The notes beneath the pieces are model-generated. The model ran no database searches. It had not been told where the DNA came from and worked only from the letters and a program-made list of their open reading frames with translations. From Dendronalium phyllosphericum CENA369 (GTDB lineage: Bacteria > Cyanobacteriota > Cyanobacteriia > Cyanobacteriales > Nostocaceae), in assembly GCF_016056275.1 (NCBI RefSeq), contig NZ_JAECZA010000080.1:109093-173092 (forward strand): 64,000 nt of DNA, read 5' to 3'. Positions 35,344 through 45,925 of this stretch are shown here, in pieces. Position numbers and translations under genes: made by a program. Numbering within the stretch: position 1 is the first letter of the stretch; each line of letters begins with the position of its first letter.

Positions 35344-37179
35344 CTACTCAATCTTCAAGTTAAAAGGTAAACGAGCGTACACTCCTTGAGGATCGTTCAT
35401 ATTTTGCAGAATCTCAACTTCTTGTTGGAGTTTTTGGAACTCAGTGGTCAGGGGATTGGATGATTTGATTTGCGCTTTTTCAATTCCTAAAGCTGTACGT
35501 GTCTCTTCAACTGTCCGGCCAAACAAGCGTTCTTCAAAGCTGCTTTGTTTGGGATACTCCTGCAATTGCCAATCTTTGTCCAGATTGGCTTGCTTGGCAG
35601 CATATTCAATGGCAGCATTGAGACCGCCGATTTCATCTACCAAACCAATTTGTTTGGCAGCTTCACCAGACCAAACTCTTCCTTGGGCAATTTCTGCGAC
35701 TTTTTGCCCTGGTAATTTTCGTCCTTGAGAAACTTTGTTGAGGAATAGATTGTAAATTCGGTTAACACTGCGTTGGTAAATTGCTAACTCTTGGGGCGAT
35801 TTGGGTCGAGCAACTGTTTGAGTATCAGCATAACGAGCGGTTTTGACTGAATCCCAAGTGATGCCATTATTATTGGCTAGTTTTTGCCCATTAAATAGCA
35901 CTCCAAATACACCAATGGAACCTGTGATTGTATTGGGTTCGGCGAAAATCCGGTTGGAGTCGCTAGCAATCCAGTAACCACCAGAAGCAGCGACATCACC
36001 CATCGAGACGATAACAGGTTTCGCCTCACGAGTTAATCGTACTTCTCGTTGCATGACTTCAGCTGCTGTAGCACTGCCACCAGGACTGTTAATCCGCAGG
36101 ACGATCGCTTTTACATCTTTATCTTGTCGCAGTCTGTTGAAAATTTTTGCAAAGCGATCGCCTCCTACTTGTCCGTCTTCACCTTTTCCATCGACAATTT
36201 CGCCCTCAGCGTATACCACAGCAATTTTATTTTTCGAGTTGCGTTCTACACTCAGTGAATTGTTAGGAACTTTGGCGTATTCTTCTAAATCAATTTGTCG
36301 GAATGTTTTATCGTCTTTATCGCTACCTGTTAATTCTTTCAGTTCGCCAATCACTTGGTCTGCGTAAGCCACTCGGTCAACCAAGCCGCTAGACTTAGCT
36401 GCTGTCGCTTCTAGTATTGCCTGATTATCTGCGATCGCTTGTAACTTTTGGGGATTAATTTTCCGGCTTGCGCCTACTGTAGTCCGCCACTCTCCCCAGA
36501 CATCATCTAATAATTTCTGCGTTTGTTCGCGGTTTTCTGGACTCAGTTTGGTCAGGATATACGGTTCGACTGCGCCTTTAAATTTCCCCACCCGCACGAC
36601 TTGAACGCCAATGCCGTATTTCTGCAATGCCCCTGCCAAGAACATTGGTTGGCTACTTAAACCGTTAATTTCCATTAAACCCAAGGGATTAAGCACGATG
36701 GTATCTGCCACCGAACTCAAGTAATATTCGCGTTTACCCCAATCCATACCATAGGCGACAACCTTCTTACCAGCAGCACGGCACTCTTCTAAGGCTTTGC
36801 GAATTTCCTTGAGGGAGGCAAAACCTAGACCGCTAGCTGCACTTGTCCGAGTTCCATCCAAGTAGATACCGACAATTCGTTTATCGCGCCGCACCTTTTC
36901 TAAAGTATCAAGGACGCTGCGGAGTGTCATCCTCTCTTGTTCTACGCCTGATAGTGTTTGTTGAAACGCTTCGCTAGAACTAGGTTCTCTATCAGTGATA
37001 TTCATCGACAAGTCAAAAACCACCACTGACTTATCTTTGACTACCGGGCCAGTATCTTTGGAGGTAGCAACAGCAAATAACAGAAATAATAGTCCTGTAG
37101 TACCGATACCGCAGAAAATAAACAGTCCTAGTAAGCTGCCTAATACGCTGGCAAAAGTTTGTTTAATAAAATTATTCAT
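35344..37179 (-). CDS. sppA: Signal peptide peptidase SppA (protease IV, 67-kDa type)
   Basis: A 611-residue membrane protease with one N-terminal membrane segment (about 15-38) and two tandem Clp-like domains, as in E. coli SppA. The nucleophile Ser lies in GDVAASGGYWIAS (about residue 397), and the general-base Lys in VVRVGKFKGAVEPY (about 200) of the first domain. NSPGGSATAAE and GSIGVFG are family motifs. It degrades cleaved signal peptides in the membrane; in cyanobacteria SppA also affects phycobilisome adjustment to light. It stands alone on its strand. Confidence 0.95.
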   Translation of the reverse strand: MNNFIKQTFASVLGSLLGLFIFCGIGTTGLLFLLFAVATSKDTGPVVKDKSVVVFDLSMNITDREPSSSEAFQQTLSGVEQERMTLRSVLDTLEKVRRDKRIVGIYLDGTRTSAASGLGFASLKEIRKALEECRAAGKKVVAYGMDWGKREYYLSSVADTIVLNPLGLMEINGLSSQPMFLAGALQKYGIGVQVVRVGKFKGAVEPYILTKLSPENREQTQKLLDDVWGEWRTTVGASRKINPQKLQAIADNQAILEATAAKSSGLVDRVAYADQVIGELKELTGSDKDDKTFRQIDLEEYAKVPNNSLSVERNSKNKIAVVYAEGEIVDGKGEDGQVGGDRFAKIFNRLRQDKDVKAIVLRINSPGGSATAAEVMQREVRLTREAKPVIVSMGDVAASGGYWIASDSNRIFAEPNTITGSIGVFGVLFNGQKLANNNGITWDSVKTARYADTQTVARPKSPQELAIYQRSVNRIYNLFLNKVSQGRKLPGQKVAEIAQGRVWSGEAAKQIGLVDEIGGLNAAIEYAAKQANLDKDWQLQEYPKQSSFEERLFGRTVEETRTALGIEKAQIKSSNPLTTEFQKLQQEVEILQNMNDPQGVYARLPFNLKIE

Positions 37180-37300
37180 TAGTCAGTAGTCAGTAGTCAG
37201 TGGTCAGTAGTAGAGACGCGATTAATCGCGTCTGTAGTTAGTAGTAGAGACGCGATTAATCGCGTTTGTACAGTAGTTAGTGGTCAGTAGAAGAACAGCT
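37180..37300. repeat. Mixed STRR and two palindromes
   Basis: CAGTAGT heptamers enclose two copies of the palindrome GACGCGATTAATCGCGTC, at 37215-37232 and 37249-37266, the second with one final base changed. This is the same element as inside the flv operon at 16965-16982. The tract lies between sppA and fni. Confidence 0.85.
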
Positions 37301-37331
37301 AACAACTGACAATTAACAAATTACTACTTAC

Positions 37332-38381
37332 TTATTCTATGCGCTGTAAACTTCCAGAATGTTTTAACTGCTGCAAGGTGGCATTGCCAGTGCAAAATAA
37401 CACTGTAGTGATTTCGGCAATTAATACTTCAGCTAAATCGGAGAGTGCTGCTTCTGATACTACCGCCGCTTGTAAGAAAGGCATTGCTAATCCAGCTATA
37501 TCTGCGCCTAAGGCGATCGCTTTAGCTACATCTAGTCCCTGACGCAATCCGCCTGAGGCAATTAAGGGTATATTAGGAGCGATCGCGCGAATACTGGTGA
37601 TGCACTCTGCTGTTGGCAAACCCCAATCAGCAAAAGTATTTCCTAACCGCTGCTGCAAGGTGTTTTCCGCTCGTTCGCCTTCTACCTTCGCCCAAGAAGT
37701 ACCACCTGCCCCAGCTACATCAATCGCTGTCACTCCAGCAGCTAGTAATTTCTCTGCCATCGGCGCTGAAATTCCATTGCCTACTTCCTTAGCAATCACA
37801 GGTACTGGCAATTTAAAGCATAATTTATTAATTTTGTCAAGTAAACCTTTAAAATTAGTATCACCTCTAGGTTGAATAAACTCTTGTAAAGGATTGATAT
37901 GCAAAATTAAAGCATCAGCTTCTACCATATCGATAATTTGCAGACATTCATCTAAGCCATATTTATAGTTGAGTTGCACGGCTCCGACATTGGCAAACAA
38001 TAGAACATCAGGAGCATATTTGCGGATAGCAAAGGTATTAGCCACCTGGGGTTTTTCCACCGCCACTCGCTGCGAACCGACACCCATAGCAATTTTATAG
38101 TGTTGTGCGACTTCTGCTAGACGCTGGTTTATTGTTCCTGCTTGTTCTGTTCCTCCAGTCATGGAAGAAATGAGTAAAGGCGCACCTAGGTGTTTGCCTA
38201 AAAAAGTTGTGCTGATATCGATGTCGTTACGGTCTAGTTCCGGTAAGCAACAATGAGTGAAGCGATAGCGTTCGAGTCCGTTGGTAGTTTGGTGGAACTG
38301 CACATCTTCTTCTAAACAAATACGGATGTGATCCGCTTTGCGTGACTGGGTTTGTGCTGAGTTAGTGGCAGGGGCGTTCAC
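37332..38381 (-). CDS. fni: Type 2 isopentenyl-diphosphate delta-isomerase (FMN-dependent)
   Basis: A 349-residue TIM-barrel flavoenzyme with [20 protein letters not shown], the [12 protein letters not shown]-contact segment, [30 protein letters not shown] and [20 protein letters not shown]. It interconverts IPP and DMAPP in the MEP pathway for carotenoids, chlorophyll and quinones. Cyanobacteria use this type rather than type 1. The start at 38381 ([15 protein letters not shown]) gives a normal length. Confidence 0.95.
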   Translation of the reverse strand: MNAPATNSAQTQSRKADHIRICLEEDVQFHQTTNGLERYRFTHCCLPELDRNDIDISTTFLGKHLGAPLLISSMTGGTEQAGTINQRLAEVAQHYKIAMGVGSQRVAVEKPQVANTFAIRKYAPDVLLFANVGAVQLNYKYGLDECLQIIDMVEADALILHINPLQEFIQPRGDTNFKGLLDKINKLCFKLPVPVIAKEVGNGISAPMAEKLLAAGVTAIDVAGAGGTSWAKVEGERAENTLQQRLGNTFADWGLPTAECITSIRAIAPNIPLIASGGLRQGLDVAKAIALGADIAGLAMPFLQAAVVSEAALSDLAEVLIAEITTVLFCTGNATLQQLKHSGSLQRIE

Positions 38382-38617
38382 TGGTGGATATAAATTAAAG
38401 TATTAGCAATCCCCATTGTTACAGTTTCAAGCAGTTTGTGGTGTCAAGAGTTGAGATATAAAATTACTTCTTGTCAGTAATCCATATACTGGGTACACTT
38501 CATGTAAAACCCTTACCTTATTGAGCTTTGTAATAAATTTGAGTTTAGTGTTTACAAAATCCTAAATGCAAATTGTTATACTAATTCACCAAAATCTTGA
38601 TACACATGCAAGAACCT

Positions 38618-38645
38618 GTAGGGGCGAACGGCCGTTCGCCCTTAC
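38618..38645. repeat. Palindromic hairpin repeat
   Basis: GTAGGGGCGAAC and GTTCGCCCTTAC pair around GGCC, with a single mismatch. It lies downstream of recQ in a 300-base spacer that is otherwise A/T-rich. This GGGGCGAACGGCCGTTCGCC element is a common dispersed repeat in filamentous cyanobacteria, and it may end the recQ transcript. Confidence 0.8.
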
Positions 38646-38680
38646 ATCCCTATTTGCATTATTTATAAAGTGAAATCGTA

Positions 38681-40123
38681 TTAGCAGCAATTATCGCAAT
38701 GTCCGCAACGCCAGTTAGCTGCTTCTTTGTCAAACCCAAAGGCGTTTAATAAAAACTGCCAGCGACACTGTTTGGTAGTCAAATATTGATGCATTTGTTT
38801 GCCAGCTTGTAATTGCGTTGTCGGCTGATTTTTCGTCTTTTGCTCGATACTGTAATGAAAAGGGTCAAGCCAGTTTAACTGACCGCTGCTGTGGAGTAAG
38901 GCTAGTGCTGTAGCACCATCAGGAAATTGTCGCGTTACAGCATTAACTTCTCCCTGTTTCGGCAGTTTTTTGATGAGTTGCTGTGCTGTTTGCTGTTGCG
39001 ATCGCATTTTTTCTTCAAAAAACTGTTGTCTTTGCTTATCTTCTGGGTCTAACCAGCCTGTAGGTTCGCTCACCAACGTTAATGCTTCTGCTGGTTTTCC
39101 ATCTCTGCCAGCGCGACCGATTTCTTGCACGTATTCAGACAGCAGATGTGGTGCGTGAAAGTGAATAATCCACCTGACATTGCTTTTGTTTATACCCATA
39201 CCAAAGGCGCAGGTACAAACCACAAAGGGTATTTTGTCACTTAACCAACTTGCTTCCACTGCACGGCGTTCTGCTGCACCCAATCCTGCATGATAACTAG
39301 CTGTGGCATAACCCATCTCTGCTAACCATGCAGCTAAATTCTCACTATCTCTCCTGGTACGAACGTAAATTAATCCAGCTTGTTGCGGTCGATTTTGAAT
39401 AAATTTGAGTAATTGTTGTTTTCTACCCCTTGGTGTCCAAGCTATGCGGATACTGGGATGTAAATTAGGACGATAGGGATTGAGACGAAAAATTTCTGGT
39501 TGCTGTAACTGTAAAACTGTTTTAATAGTAGTTTGGGCTAAAGGGTCAGCTGTAGCAGTGAAAGCAGCTAAACTTATTTTTGTTCCTGATGGTTTTGATT
39601 TTAGTAATGCTGGTCTGACTGCTCCTAATCTGCGATAAGCTGGTCGAAATGTTTCTCCCCACTGCACCAAACAATGAGCTTCATCCAAAATCAAAGCGTT
39701 AATTTGCAATTTTGGCTGAGACAATCTTTCCCAGACGGGCGCACTCAGTAGAGTTTCCGGCGATAAGTACAACAATCTTAGCTGTTGGCGTTCTAAAGCT
39801 TGCAGCGTTGCCCGACGTTGGGATGATGGCAATTCACTATGTAAAAGGGCAGCTTTTTGGTGATGCTGGAGTAGTTCCTGTACTTGGTTTTCCATTAACG
39901 CCACCAAGGGCGAAACTACCAAAGTTAATCCTGTTTGTAGCAATGCCGGAAGTTGAAAACAAATTGATTTTCCCCCACCTGTCGGCATCAGAATCAATGC
40001 ATCTTTTTGCGCTAACAAGCAACTGATAATTTCTCCCTGTGGCGGACGGAAGTCTTCATAACGCCAGATTTTTTGGAAGGTAGCGCGGACTTCGTTCCAA
40101 GATGTTGTGATTTGATGATTCAT
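38681..40123 (-). CDS. recQ: RecQ-family ATP-dependent DNA helicase (short form)
   Basis: A 480-residue helicase. Walker A is MPTGGGKSICFQLPALLQ, Walker B is ILDEAHCLVQWGETFRP, motif V/VI is VVCTCAFGMGINKSN and QEIGRAGRDGKP. The C-terminus ends with a compact zinc site (CRWQ ... CGHCDNCC). It lacks a full winged-helix RQC and HRDC domain, so it is shorter than E. coli RecQ (about 610). It unwinds DNA 3' to 5' in repair or recombination. A palindrome lies 9 bases upstream of the start codon. Confidence 0.92.
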   Translation of the reverse strand: MNHQITTSWNEVRATFQKIWRYEDFRPPQGEIISCLLAQKDALILMPTGGGKSICFQLPALLQTGLTLVVSPLVALMENQVQELLQHHQKAALLHSELPSSQRRATLQALERQQLRLLYLSPETLLSAPVWERLSQPKLQINALILDEAHCLVQWGETFRPAYRRLGAVRPALLKSKPSGTKISLAAFTATADPLAQTTIKTVLQLQQPEIFRLNPYRPNLHPSIRIAWTPRGRKQQLLKFIQNRPQQAGLIYVRTRRDSENLAAWLAEMGYATASYHAGLGAAERRAVEASWLSDKIPFVVCTCAFGMGINKSNVRWIIHFHAPHLLSEYVQEIGRAGRDGKPAEALTLVSEPTGWLDPEDKQRQQFFEEKMRSQQQTAQQLIKKLPKQGEVNAVTRQFPDGATALALLHSSGQLNWLDPFHYSIEQKTKNQPTTQLQAGKQMHQYLTTKQCRWQFLLNAFGFDKEAANWRCGHCDNCC

Positions 40124-40131
40124 AAATATTA

Positions 40132-40167
40132 GTAGATGCGCGTAATTTTGAATATACGCGCATCTAC
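40132..40167. repeat. Perfect 13-bp palindrome in the recQ leader
   Basis: GTAGATGCGCGTA pairs with TACGCGCATCTAC over a 10-base loop, ending 9 bases upstream of the recQ ATG. On the recQ mRNA it could mask the ribosome-binding region; equally it may be a dispersed repeat. Confidence 0.75.
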
Positions 40168-40190
40168 CAACTTACTGGTTCAGTAATAAT

Positions 40191-40297
40191 GTCAGTTGTC
40201 AGTTGTCAGTGGTCAGTGGTCAGTGGTCAGTTGTCAGGATTTTTATCTCCCCTGCTCCCCTGCTCCCCTGCTCCCCTGCTCCTCTGCTCCTCTGCTC
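40191..40297. repeat. Two adjacent STRR tracts
   Basis: 40191-40237 is six or seven heptamers of GTCAGTT/GTCAGTG. 40248-40297 is seven or so units of CTCCCCTG drifting to CTCCTCTG. Both lie in the spacer between leuA and recQ. The short reading frames through them are translations of the repeat. Confidence 0.85.
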
Positions 40298-40310
40298 TCT
40301 TATTCCCTAC

Positions 40311-41915
40311 TTACACTTTCTTTGCGATCGCTTCTGGTTGCTGTTGTTTGTTTTGCAGATATGCATATAATCTATTCAGCGCATTGATATATGCTTGCGC
40401 GGATGCAACTATGATGTCTGTGTTCGCGGCATGACCTGCAAATACTCTAGATTCGTACCGCAAACGAATAGTTACTTCCCCAATCGCATCAATCCCTGCG
40501 GTTACTGACTGCACGGAAAACTCAATCAACTGATTTGGTACGTTTACCACCCGATTGATTGCTTTGTAAACAGCGTCTACTGGCCCAGTCCCAATAGCTG
40601 CGTCAGTTAATTCTTCACCTTCTGGAGTGCGGAGAGTGACTGTAGCTGTAGGTTTGGCGTTGCTACCACAGGAAACTTGCACTAACTCTACGCGGAATAA
40701 ATCGGGTGCTTGTTGGATTTCATCATTAACAATTGCTTCCAAGTCCCAATCGGAAATTTCTTTCTTTTTATCAGCTACTTCTTTAAACTTAACAAATGCT
40801 TTGTTTAATTCCGTTTCTGATAGTTCAAAGCCCAATTCTTTCAAGCGGGTACGAAAAGCATTTCTGCCAGAATGTTTGCCCAAAACTATTTGATTGTCTG
40901 TTAAGCCAATCAATTGGGCATCCATAATTTCATAAGTGAGTTTGTTTTTCAGCACGCCATCTTGGTGAATACCAGACTCGTGAGCAAAGGCGTTTGCCCC
41001 CACTATCGCTTTATTTGGTTGCACTAACATGCCTGTCAAATTAGAAACTAAACGCGAGGTTTTATAAATTTGACGAGTGTCGATATTTGTGAGTGCTTGT
41101 TCGGAATCTGTTGGTCTTCCTAAGAAAGGATTAAAATATTGTCGCCGGACGTGCAAAGCCATTACTAATTCTTCTAAGGCTGCATTTCCTGCTCGTTCGC
41201 CAATGCCGTTGATGGTACATTCTAATTGCCGCGCGCCATTTTTTACAGCTTCCAAGAAGTTGGCAACTGCTAAACCTAAATCGTTATGTCCGTGAACGGA
41301 AATAATTGCTCGGTCGATGTTGGGAACATTATCTTTAATGCCCTTAATTATTGCTCCAAATTCGCTGGGTGTAGTATAGCCTACAGTATCAGGAATATTA
41401 ACGGTTGTTGCCCCGGCTGCGATCGCTCGCTCTAACACTTGATACACAAATTCTGGATCGGAACGTCCCGCATCTTCGGGCGAAAATTCCACATCATCTG
41501 TGAAACTTTTAGCATAAGCTACCATTTCTTCAGCGATCGCCAATACTTCTGATTTTGTTTTTTTGAGTTTGTATTTTAGGTGAATATCAGAAGTAGCAAT
41601 AAATGTATGAATTCTGCCACGAGCTGCTGCTTTGATCGCGGTTGCTGCTGTTTTTATATCGTCATGCCTAGCTCTAGCTAAACTACAAATTACCGGCCCT
41701 TCTTCTGTCCCGACAATTTCCGCTATCTTACTAACTGCCTCAAAATCTCCCGGACTAGCAAAGGCAAAACCTGCTTCAATTACATCTACACCCAAGCGTG
41801 CTAGTTGTTTGGCGATCGCTAGCTTTTCGTCTATATTCAGTGTTGCTCCCGGACATTGCTCTCCATCTCGGAGTGTAGTATCAAAAATGATGATTCTTTC
41901 TGGTTTATTAGTCAT
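40311..41915 (-). CDS. leuA: 2-isopropylmalate synthase
   Basis: A 534-residue enzyme. It opens with [20 protein letters not shown]. Metal ligands are in [19 protein letters not shown] (HxH), and the [13 protein letters not shown] motif follows. [12 protein letters not shown] marks the subdomain, and from about 390 there is the regulatory domain that binds leucine. It condenses 2-oxoisovalerate with acetyl-CoA, the first committed step of leucine synthesis. The other leu genes are not nearby. The ATG at 41915 fits the family. Confidence 0.97.
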   Translation of the reverse strand: MTNKPERIIIFDTTLRDGEQCPGATLNIDEKLAIAKQLARLGVDVIEAGFAFASPGDFEAVSKIAEIVGTEEGPVICSLARARHDDIKTAATAIKAAARGRIHTFIATSDIHLKYKLKKTKSEVLAIAEEMVAYAKSFTDDVEFSPEDAGRSDPEFVYQVLERAIAAGATTVNIPDTVGYTTPSEFGAIIKGIKDNVPNIDRAIISVHGHNDLGLAVANFLEAVKNGARQLECTINGIGERAGNAALEELVMALHVRRQYFNPFLGRPTDSEQALTNIDTRQIYKTSRLVSNLTGMLVQPNKAIVGANAFAHESGIHQDGVLKNKLTYEIMDAQLIGLTDNQIVLGKHSGRNAFRTRLKELGFELSETELNKAFVKFKEVADKKKEISDWDLEAIVNDEIQQAPDLFRVELVQVSCGSNAKPTATVTLRTPEGEELTDAAIGTGPVDAVYKAINRVVNVPNQLIEFSVQSVTAGIDAIGEVTIRLRYESRVFAGHAANTDIIVASAQAYINALNRLYAYLQNKQQQPEAIAKKV

Positions 41916-42011
41916 TTTGGTTTGTTGTTTAGTTTTATTTTTTTGCTTAAAATTTTTAAACCTGAGATTTTTTTCTTAACTCTTAATTTTTGTAAATAAT
42001 TGCTAAGGTAA

Positions 42012-42533
42012 TTATCCTTCCACTTTTTCTATTCGGTCTCTAATATCGTTCAAATCTATATATCTATCCGTAGCATTACGCAATTCTCTGGCTATCATCC
42101 CTTCTGTAGATACTACAGTTATATGTGTATTTTTTGAGCGTAAAAGTTCGATTGCTCTTTCAAAATCTCCATCACCGCTAAATAAAACTACTCTATCGTA
42201 TTGGTCTACAGTATTAAACATATCTACAACAATTTCAATATCTAAATTAGCTTTTTGCGAATACCGACCGGATGAATCATCATAATATTCTTTAAGAACT
42301 TTCGTTCGGACTGTATATCCCAGACTGATGAGTGCATCTCTAAAACCTCGTTGATCTTGTTGGTCTTTTAAGCCTGTGTACCAAAAAGCATTAATTAAAG
42401 TAGTTTCGGATTGTTCGTGTTTGAAATATTCTAAAACTCTTCGGGGATCGAAAAACCAGCCATTTTTTTGTTGAGCATAGAACATATTGTTTCCGTCTAC
42501 AAAAATAGACAGACGATTCATAGGGGAACCCAT
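42012..42533 (-). CDS. NYN-domain (LabA/DUF88-type) ribonuclease-like protein
   Basis: About 173 residues. The PIN-like core has RLSIFVDGNNMFYAQQ (first acidic residue), NLDIEIVVDMFN (second) and VVLFSGDGDFERAIELL (third acidic cluster), consistent with a metal-dependent RNase fold. NYN proteins in cyanobacteria include LabA, which affects clock output. Three possible starts lie close together (42545 GTG, 42533 ATG, 42521 ATG) and none has a strong ribosome-binding site; I take the middle one. Its RNA target is unknown. Confidence 0.82.
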   Translation of the reverse strand: MGSPMNRLSIFVDGNNMFYAQQKNGWFFDPRRVLEYFKHEQSETTLINAFWYTGLKDQQDQRGFRDALISLGYTVRTKVLKEYYDDSSGRYSQKANLDIEIVVDMFNTVDQYDRVVLFSGDGDFERAIELLRSKNTHITVVSTEGMIARELRNATDRYIDLNDIRDRIEKVEG

Positions 42534-42545
42534 AGAAAAATACAC

Positions 42546-43311
42546 CTAATAATAGAATAATAATTTAGATTGAACAATAGATTATAGCAACTCTCAAATG
42601 ATAAATTTGCTAATATCTCTAGACTAGCTTTTCATGTATAGCTTTTATCTTACCTCTTCAAAGCAGAAAATTTGCTGAAACATAGGACTTAAGCTGTTGG
42701 GCGTTGCACCTTTTCACTCCCAACACTATAAGAGACACCCCTCGATCAAAATCTACCAATAAAATTGACTGAACAACAGCATTGCCAGCTATATAACTGT
42801 CAAGTTTACTCCTAAAGAGGTAAGGGATAGGTCTTGAGGTAGGATATAAATTGATGCTCATCTAGAAGTTTTGCAGTCAATAAGTCAATAAAAGGATTAG
42901 CTTAATGGAAAAAGCCAGTTTTGTACAATAGGCACGTATTACCTGAAAAACTCATCAGAGATTAAAATCAGAGGCGTACCCGGACACTGGAGTAGAGTAG
43001 AATCTTGTCGCAACTCAATGCAGAGTCGGAAAATTTTCGACTCAGGTCTTGTGGAACAATCACTGCTTGAATCTCATTAGTAGAATAATTTAGGCAGTCG
43101 CTAGGTTGAGAGTTACCGAAGTTTGTCTTGAGGTAAACTTGTCTTGCAACTTATCGCTGTATTGAGGTTTGTTAACCCAAGTTTGGTAATTAATAAAGGA
43201 TACATTACAAAAGTATAAGATTCTCATTTAAGTCTAATTTCAAGATGGTTGTAGTAAAAAGATACCTGAATAAATAAATAAAGTTGTACGTAAACCAACT
43301 ATTAACACGAT
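42546..43311. other. Long intergenic region between the NYN and CHASE2-kinase genes
   Basis: About 770 bases. One minus-strand frame of 67 codons (42658-42861) has no ribosome-binding site and no recognisable features, and I do not call it. The promoter of the kinase gene must be here. I see no tRNA, riboswitch or strong terminator. Confidence 0.45.
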
Positions 43312-45819
43312 ATGGCAGAAGAACCTACATCTACCTTAACTAAAAAACATATCTCTGCTGCCAAGATAGCGTCAAATAAGCCAACCAAAGTAACTTTGAC
43401 AGCATCAGCGCGCCAGTCCCAACTCATGGTTGGCTTAGGTCATCTGCTTGCTAGTGTCTCAGTTATAAGTGCAGCACTGCTGAGTGCTTCCGGTTTGAGC
43501 AAAGTGCAATTGATAGAAAATCAAGCACTTTCCACATTTTTTCAACTGCGCGGCTCGATTGTACCTCCACAAGATATCGTGATTTTAGCAATCGACGATC
43601 AGTCAATATCAGTTCCCGAACAGTACTATAAAACAGATCCGAAACAGTACGCCTACCTAGAAACACTGAAATCATTTCCCTTCAAACGCGCTGCATACGC
43701 CCAGGTGACAGAAAAGTTGATTAAGGCTGGTGTCCGCTCAATTGCCTTAGATATAGTTTTTGATACACCAAGTAGTTACGGTATTGATGACGATCGCCAA
43801 CTGCAAGCAGCATTGCAACAATACGGCAGCAAAGTTACTTTAGCAGCGCTCTACGAAAATTTTGAGACGCATCAAGGAACATTCATCCAACTGAGTCCGC
43901 CTCAGGAAATGTTTCGTGCAGGGTCAGTTTCGGTTGGATCGGTTAACTTCCCTCTAGAGGGAGATGGTAAAATTCATCGATTGGCTAGCGAGTTTTCTAA
44001 ATTAGTAGCTGAAGACAATTCCCTAGCAGTGAAAATGCCTTCATTTGATGAAGCAGTGCTATTGGCAGCACAAGTCAATTATCCCAGACCTAAAGGCGAT
44101 CGCATTAATTTTTGGGGGTCGGCAGGAACATTTGAGACAATTCCCTTCTGGTACGTACTCGACGCAGAAAACTGGAACACTTATTTGCAGCAGGGAAAGG
44201 TTTTTAAAGACAAGATAGTATTGATTGGCTCAACAGACAAGTTAAACAACGATTATCATCCGGTTGCTGCTGGTAGTAGTTTAGAGCGGATGTCAGGAGT
44301 AGAAATTCATGCCAATGCGATCGCAACTTTAATGGAAAATAAAGCGATCGCTCAAGCAATTAATAGCATACCTCTGCGGAGTTTGTTTGTGCTGGTGTTG
44401 GTTGGTAGTACAGCATTCATCATGACTAGAACCAAACCAGGTATTAATCGATTTGCTGCTAGCCTTATGCTCGCTGGTATCTGGGGTGGAATTAGCTATG
44501 CAAGCTTTGTATATGCACAGTTAATTTTCCCTACTGCCATCCCAATGATAGCCATGACTTTTTGCGGACTGTCTTACCTGGGAACAGAAGTAGCCAAAGA
44601 AAAAATCAGAATCCGGCAAATAGTCAATATATTTCAGAAATATAAAACTTCTCCTGTTGTCCAAGAAATTATCAGCCAACAAGTTGACCTCCAAGACTTA
44701 CTCAAGCAGCGGGATTTAGTTTTAGCAGGCAAAATACTCGCCGGACGCTACAAAATTATCAAAGTTCTCGGTGCGGGTGGATTTAGCGAAACCTACATAG
44801 CCGAAGATACCCACCGTCCTGGAAACCCGCGATGTGTTGTCAAGCAGCTAAAACCACCCAACACCAAATCGCAGGCGTTAGAACTAGCTAGACGTTTATT
44901 TAACTCAGAAGCGCAAATATTAGAAAAATTGGGAACGCATTCTCAAATTCCTCAACTTCTAGCTTATTTTGAACAAGATGAAGAATTTTATTTAGTCCAA
45001 GAGTATATAGTCGGTCATCCTCTCAGTCAGGAAATACCATCTGGCAAACCGATAATGGAAACCGAAGTTATCGCAATTATGAGAGATTTATTGCAAACAT
45101 TAATATTTGTCCATGAAAACGGCGTGATTCACCGGGATATAAAACCGACTAATGTCATTCGGCGACATTCAGACTGCAAACTTGTATTAATTGACTTTGG
45201 CGCTGTCAAAGAAGTCTCGACACCACAGCTGGAAAATTCCGAACAAACACCCTTCACCATTGGCATTGGCACTAAAGGTTATGCATCAAGCGAACAATGT
45301 TTTGGACGACCGCAATATAACAGTGACATCTATGCAGTAGGCATGATTGGAATTAAAGCCTTAACAGGTATTGCACCTCATGAAATGGATAGAGATATTT
45401 ATGGAGAGGTGAAATGGACTGACAAGGCTGTGGTGAGTCACTCCTTAGCTAAGATTCTCTCTTTGATGGTGCTGGATAATTGCAAACAGCGATATCAATC
45501 AGCATCAGAAGTTTTAGCAGACATTGACGAGTTAATATCTCAAAACAGTCTTTCAACTACTTCTTACACAACAAAGCCTGAAAATCTTGCTTCTACTGAG
45601 CAAAGTCAGTTGTTAAAACTGGGGGAACCCTCCGTTTGCGTAGCATCAACCATAGGAGAAGTTCAACCCCAAGAAAATCAACACAATTCGCCTGGGGTGG
45701 GAGAGTGTTCTTCCCTTGCAACCTTGGCGACTCAGCACTCTTTTCCAGAAAACTCAGACACTCCTACCCAATCTTGGACAGAAGCATCTTCACAAACAAC
45801 AGCCTTAAATGATTCGTGA
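43312..45819 (+). CDS. CHASE2-domain receptor serine/threonine kinase
   Basis: An 835-residue membrane kinase. One membrane segment at about 44-64 is followed by an extracytoplasmic CHASE2 domain (about 75-345; VILAIDDQSI, SIALDIVFDTPSSYG, DKIVLIGSTDKLNNDYH). Three membrane segments (about 350-425) then lead to a linker and a kinase domain (about 477-745) with LGAGGFSETYIAED, the Lys in CVVKQLK, HRDIKPTNVI and DFGAVKEV. CHASE2 senses an unknown external signal. The C-terminal 90 residues are low-complexity, and part of them (near 45624-45660) looks like a translated dispersed repeat. The kinase is close in type to the one at the left edge. Confidence 0.92.
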   Translation: MAEEPTSTLTKKHISAAKIASNKPTKVTLTASARQSQLMVGLGHLLASVSVISAALLSASGLSKVQLIENQALSTFFQLRGSIVPPQDIVILAIDDQSISVPEQYYKTDPKQYAYLETLKSFPFKRAAYAQVTEKLIKAGVRSIALDIVFDTPSSYGIDDDRQLQAALQQYGSKVTLAALYENFETHQGTFIQLSPPQEMFRAGSVSVGSVNFPLEGDGKIHRLASEFSKLVAEDNSLAVKMPSFDEAVLLAAQVNYPRPKGDRINFWGSAGTFETIPFWYVLDAENWNTYLQQGKVFKDKIVLIGSTDKLNNDYHPVAAGSSLERMSGVEIHANAIATLMENKAIAQAINSIPLRSLFVLVLVGSTAFIMTRTKPGINRFAASLMLAGIWGGISYASFVYAQLIFPTAIPMIAMTFCGLSYLGTEVAKEKIRIRQIVNIFQKYKTSPVVQEIISQQVDLQDLLKQRDLVLAGKILAGRYKIIKVLGAGGFSETYIAEDTHRPGNPRCVVKQLKPPNTKSQALELARRLFNSEAQILEKLGTHSQIPQLLAYFEQDEEFYLVQEYIVGHPLSQEIPSGKPIMETEVIAIMRDLLQTLIFVHENGVIHRDIKPTNVIRRHSDCKLVLIDFGAVKEVSTPQLENSEQTPFTIGIGTKGYASSEQCFGRPQYNSDIYAVGMIGIKALTGIAPHEMDRDIYGEVKWTDKAVVSHSLAKILSLMVLDNCKQRYQSASEVLADIDELISQNSLSTTSYTTKPENLASTEQSQLLKLGEPSVCVASTIGEVQPQENQHNSPGVGECSSLATLATQHSFPENSDTPTQSWTEASSQTTALNDS

Positions 45820-45925
45820 ATAGACCTATGAGCAAAAGTTCTTTTTGCACTCTTGTGGTCAAAGGTATGCATCTTTATTGGTTAAAGGGAAAATAACAAA
45901 CCTTTCCCCCTTTCCCGCGCCTAAT

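Noticed and set aside
40191..40434. Short proteins on the plus strand opposite leuA
   Set aside because: They translate STRR heptamers and then run antisense through leuA.
42658..42861. 67-codon minus-strand frame as a gene
   Set aside because: No ribosome-binding site, no recognisable domain and an intergenic context. Its composition does not separate it from chance.
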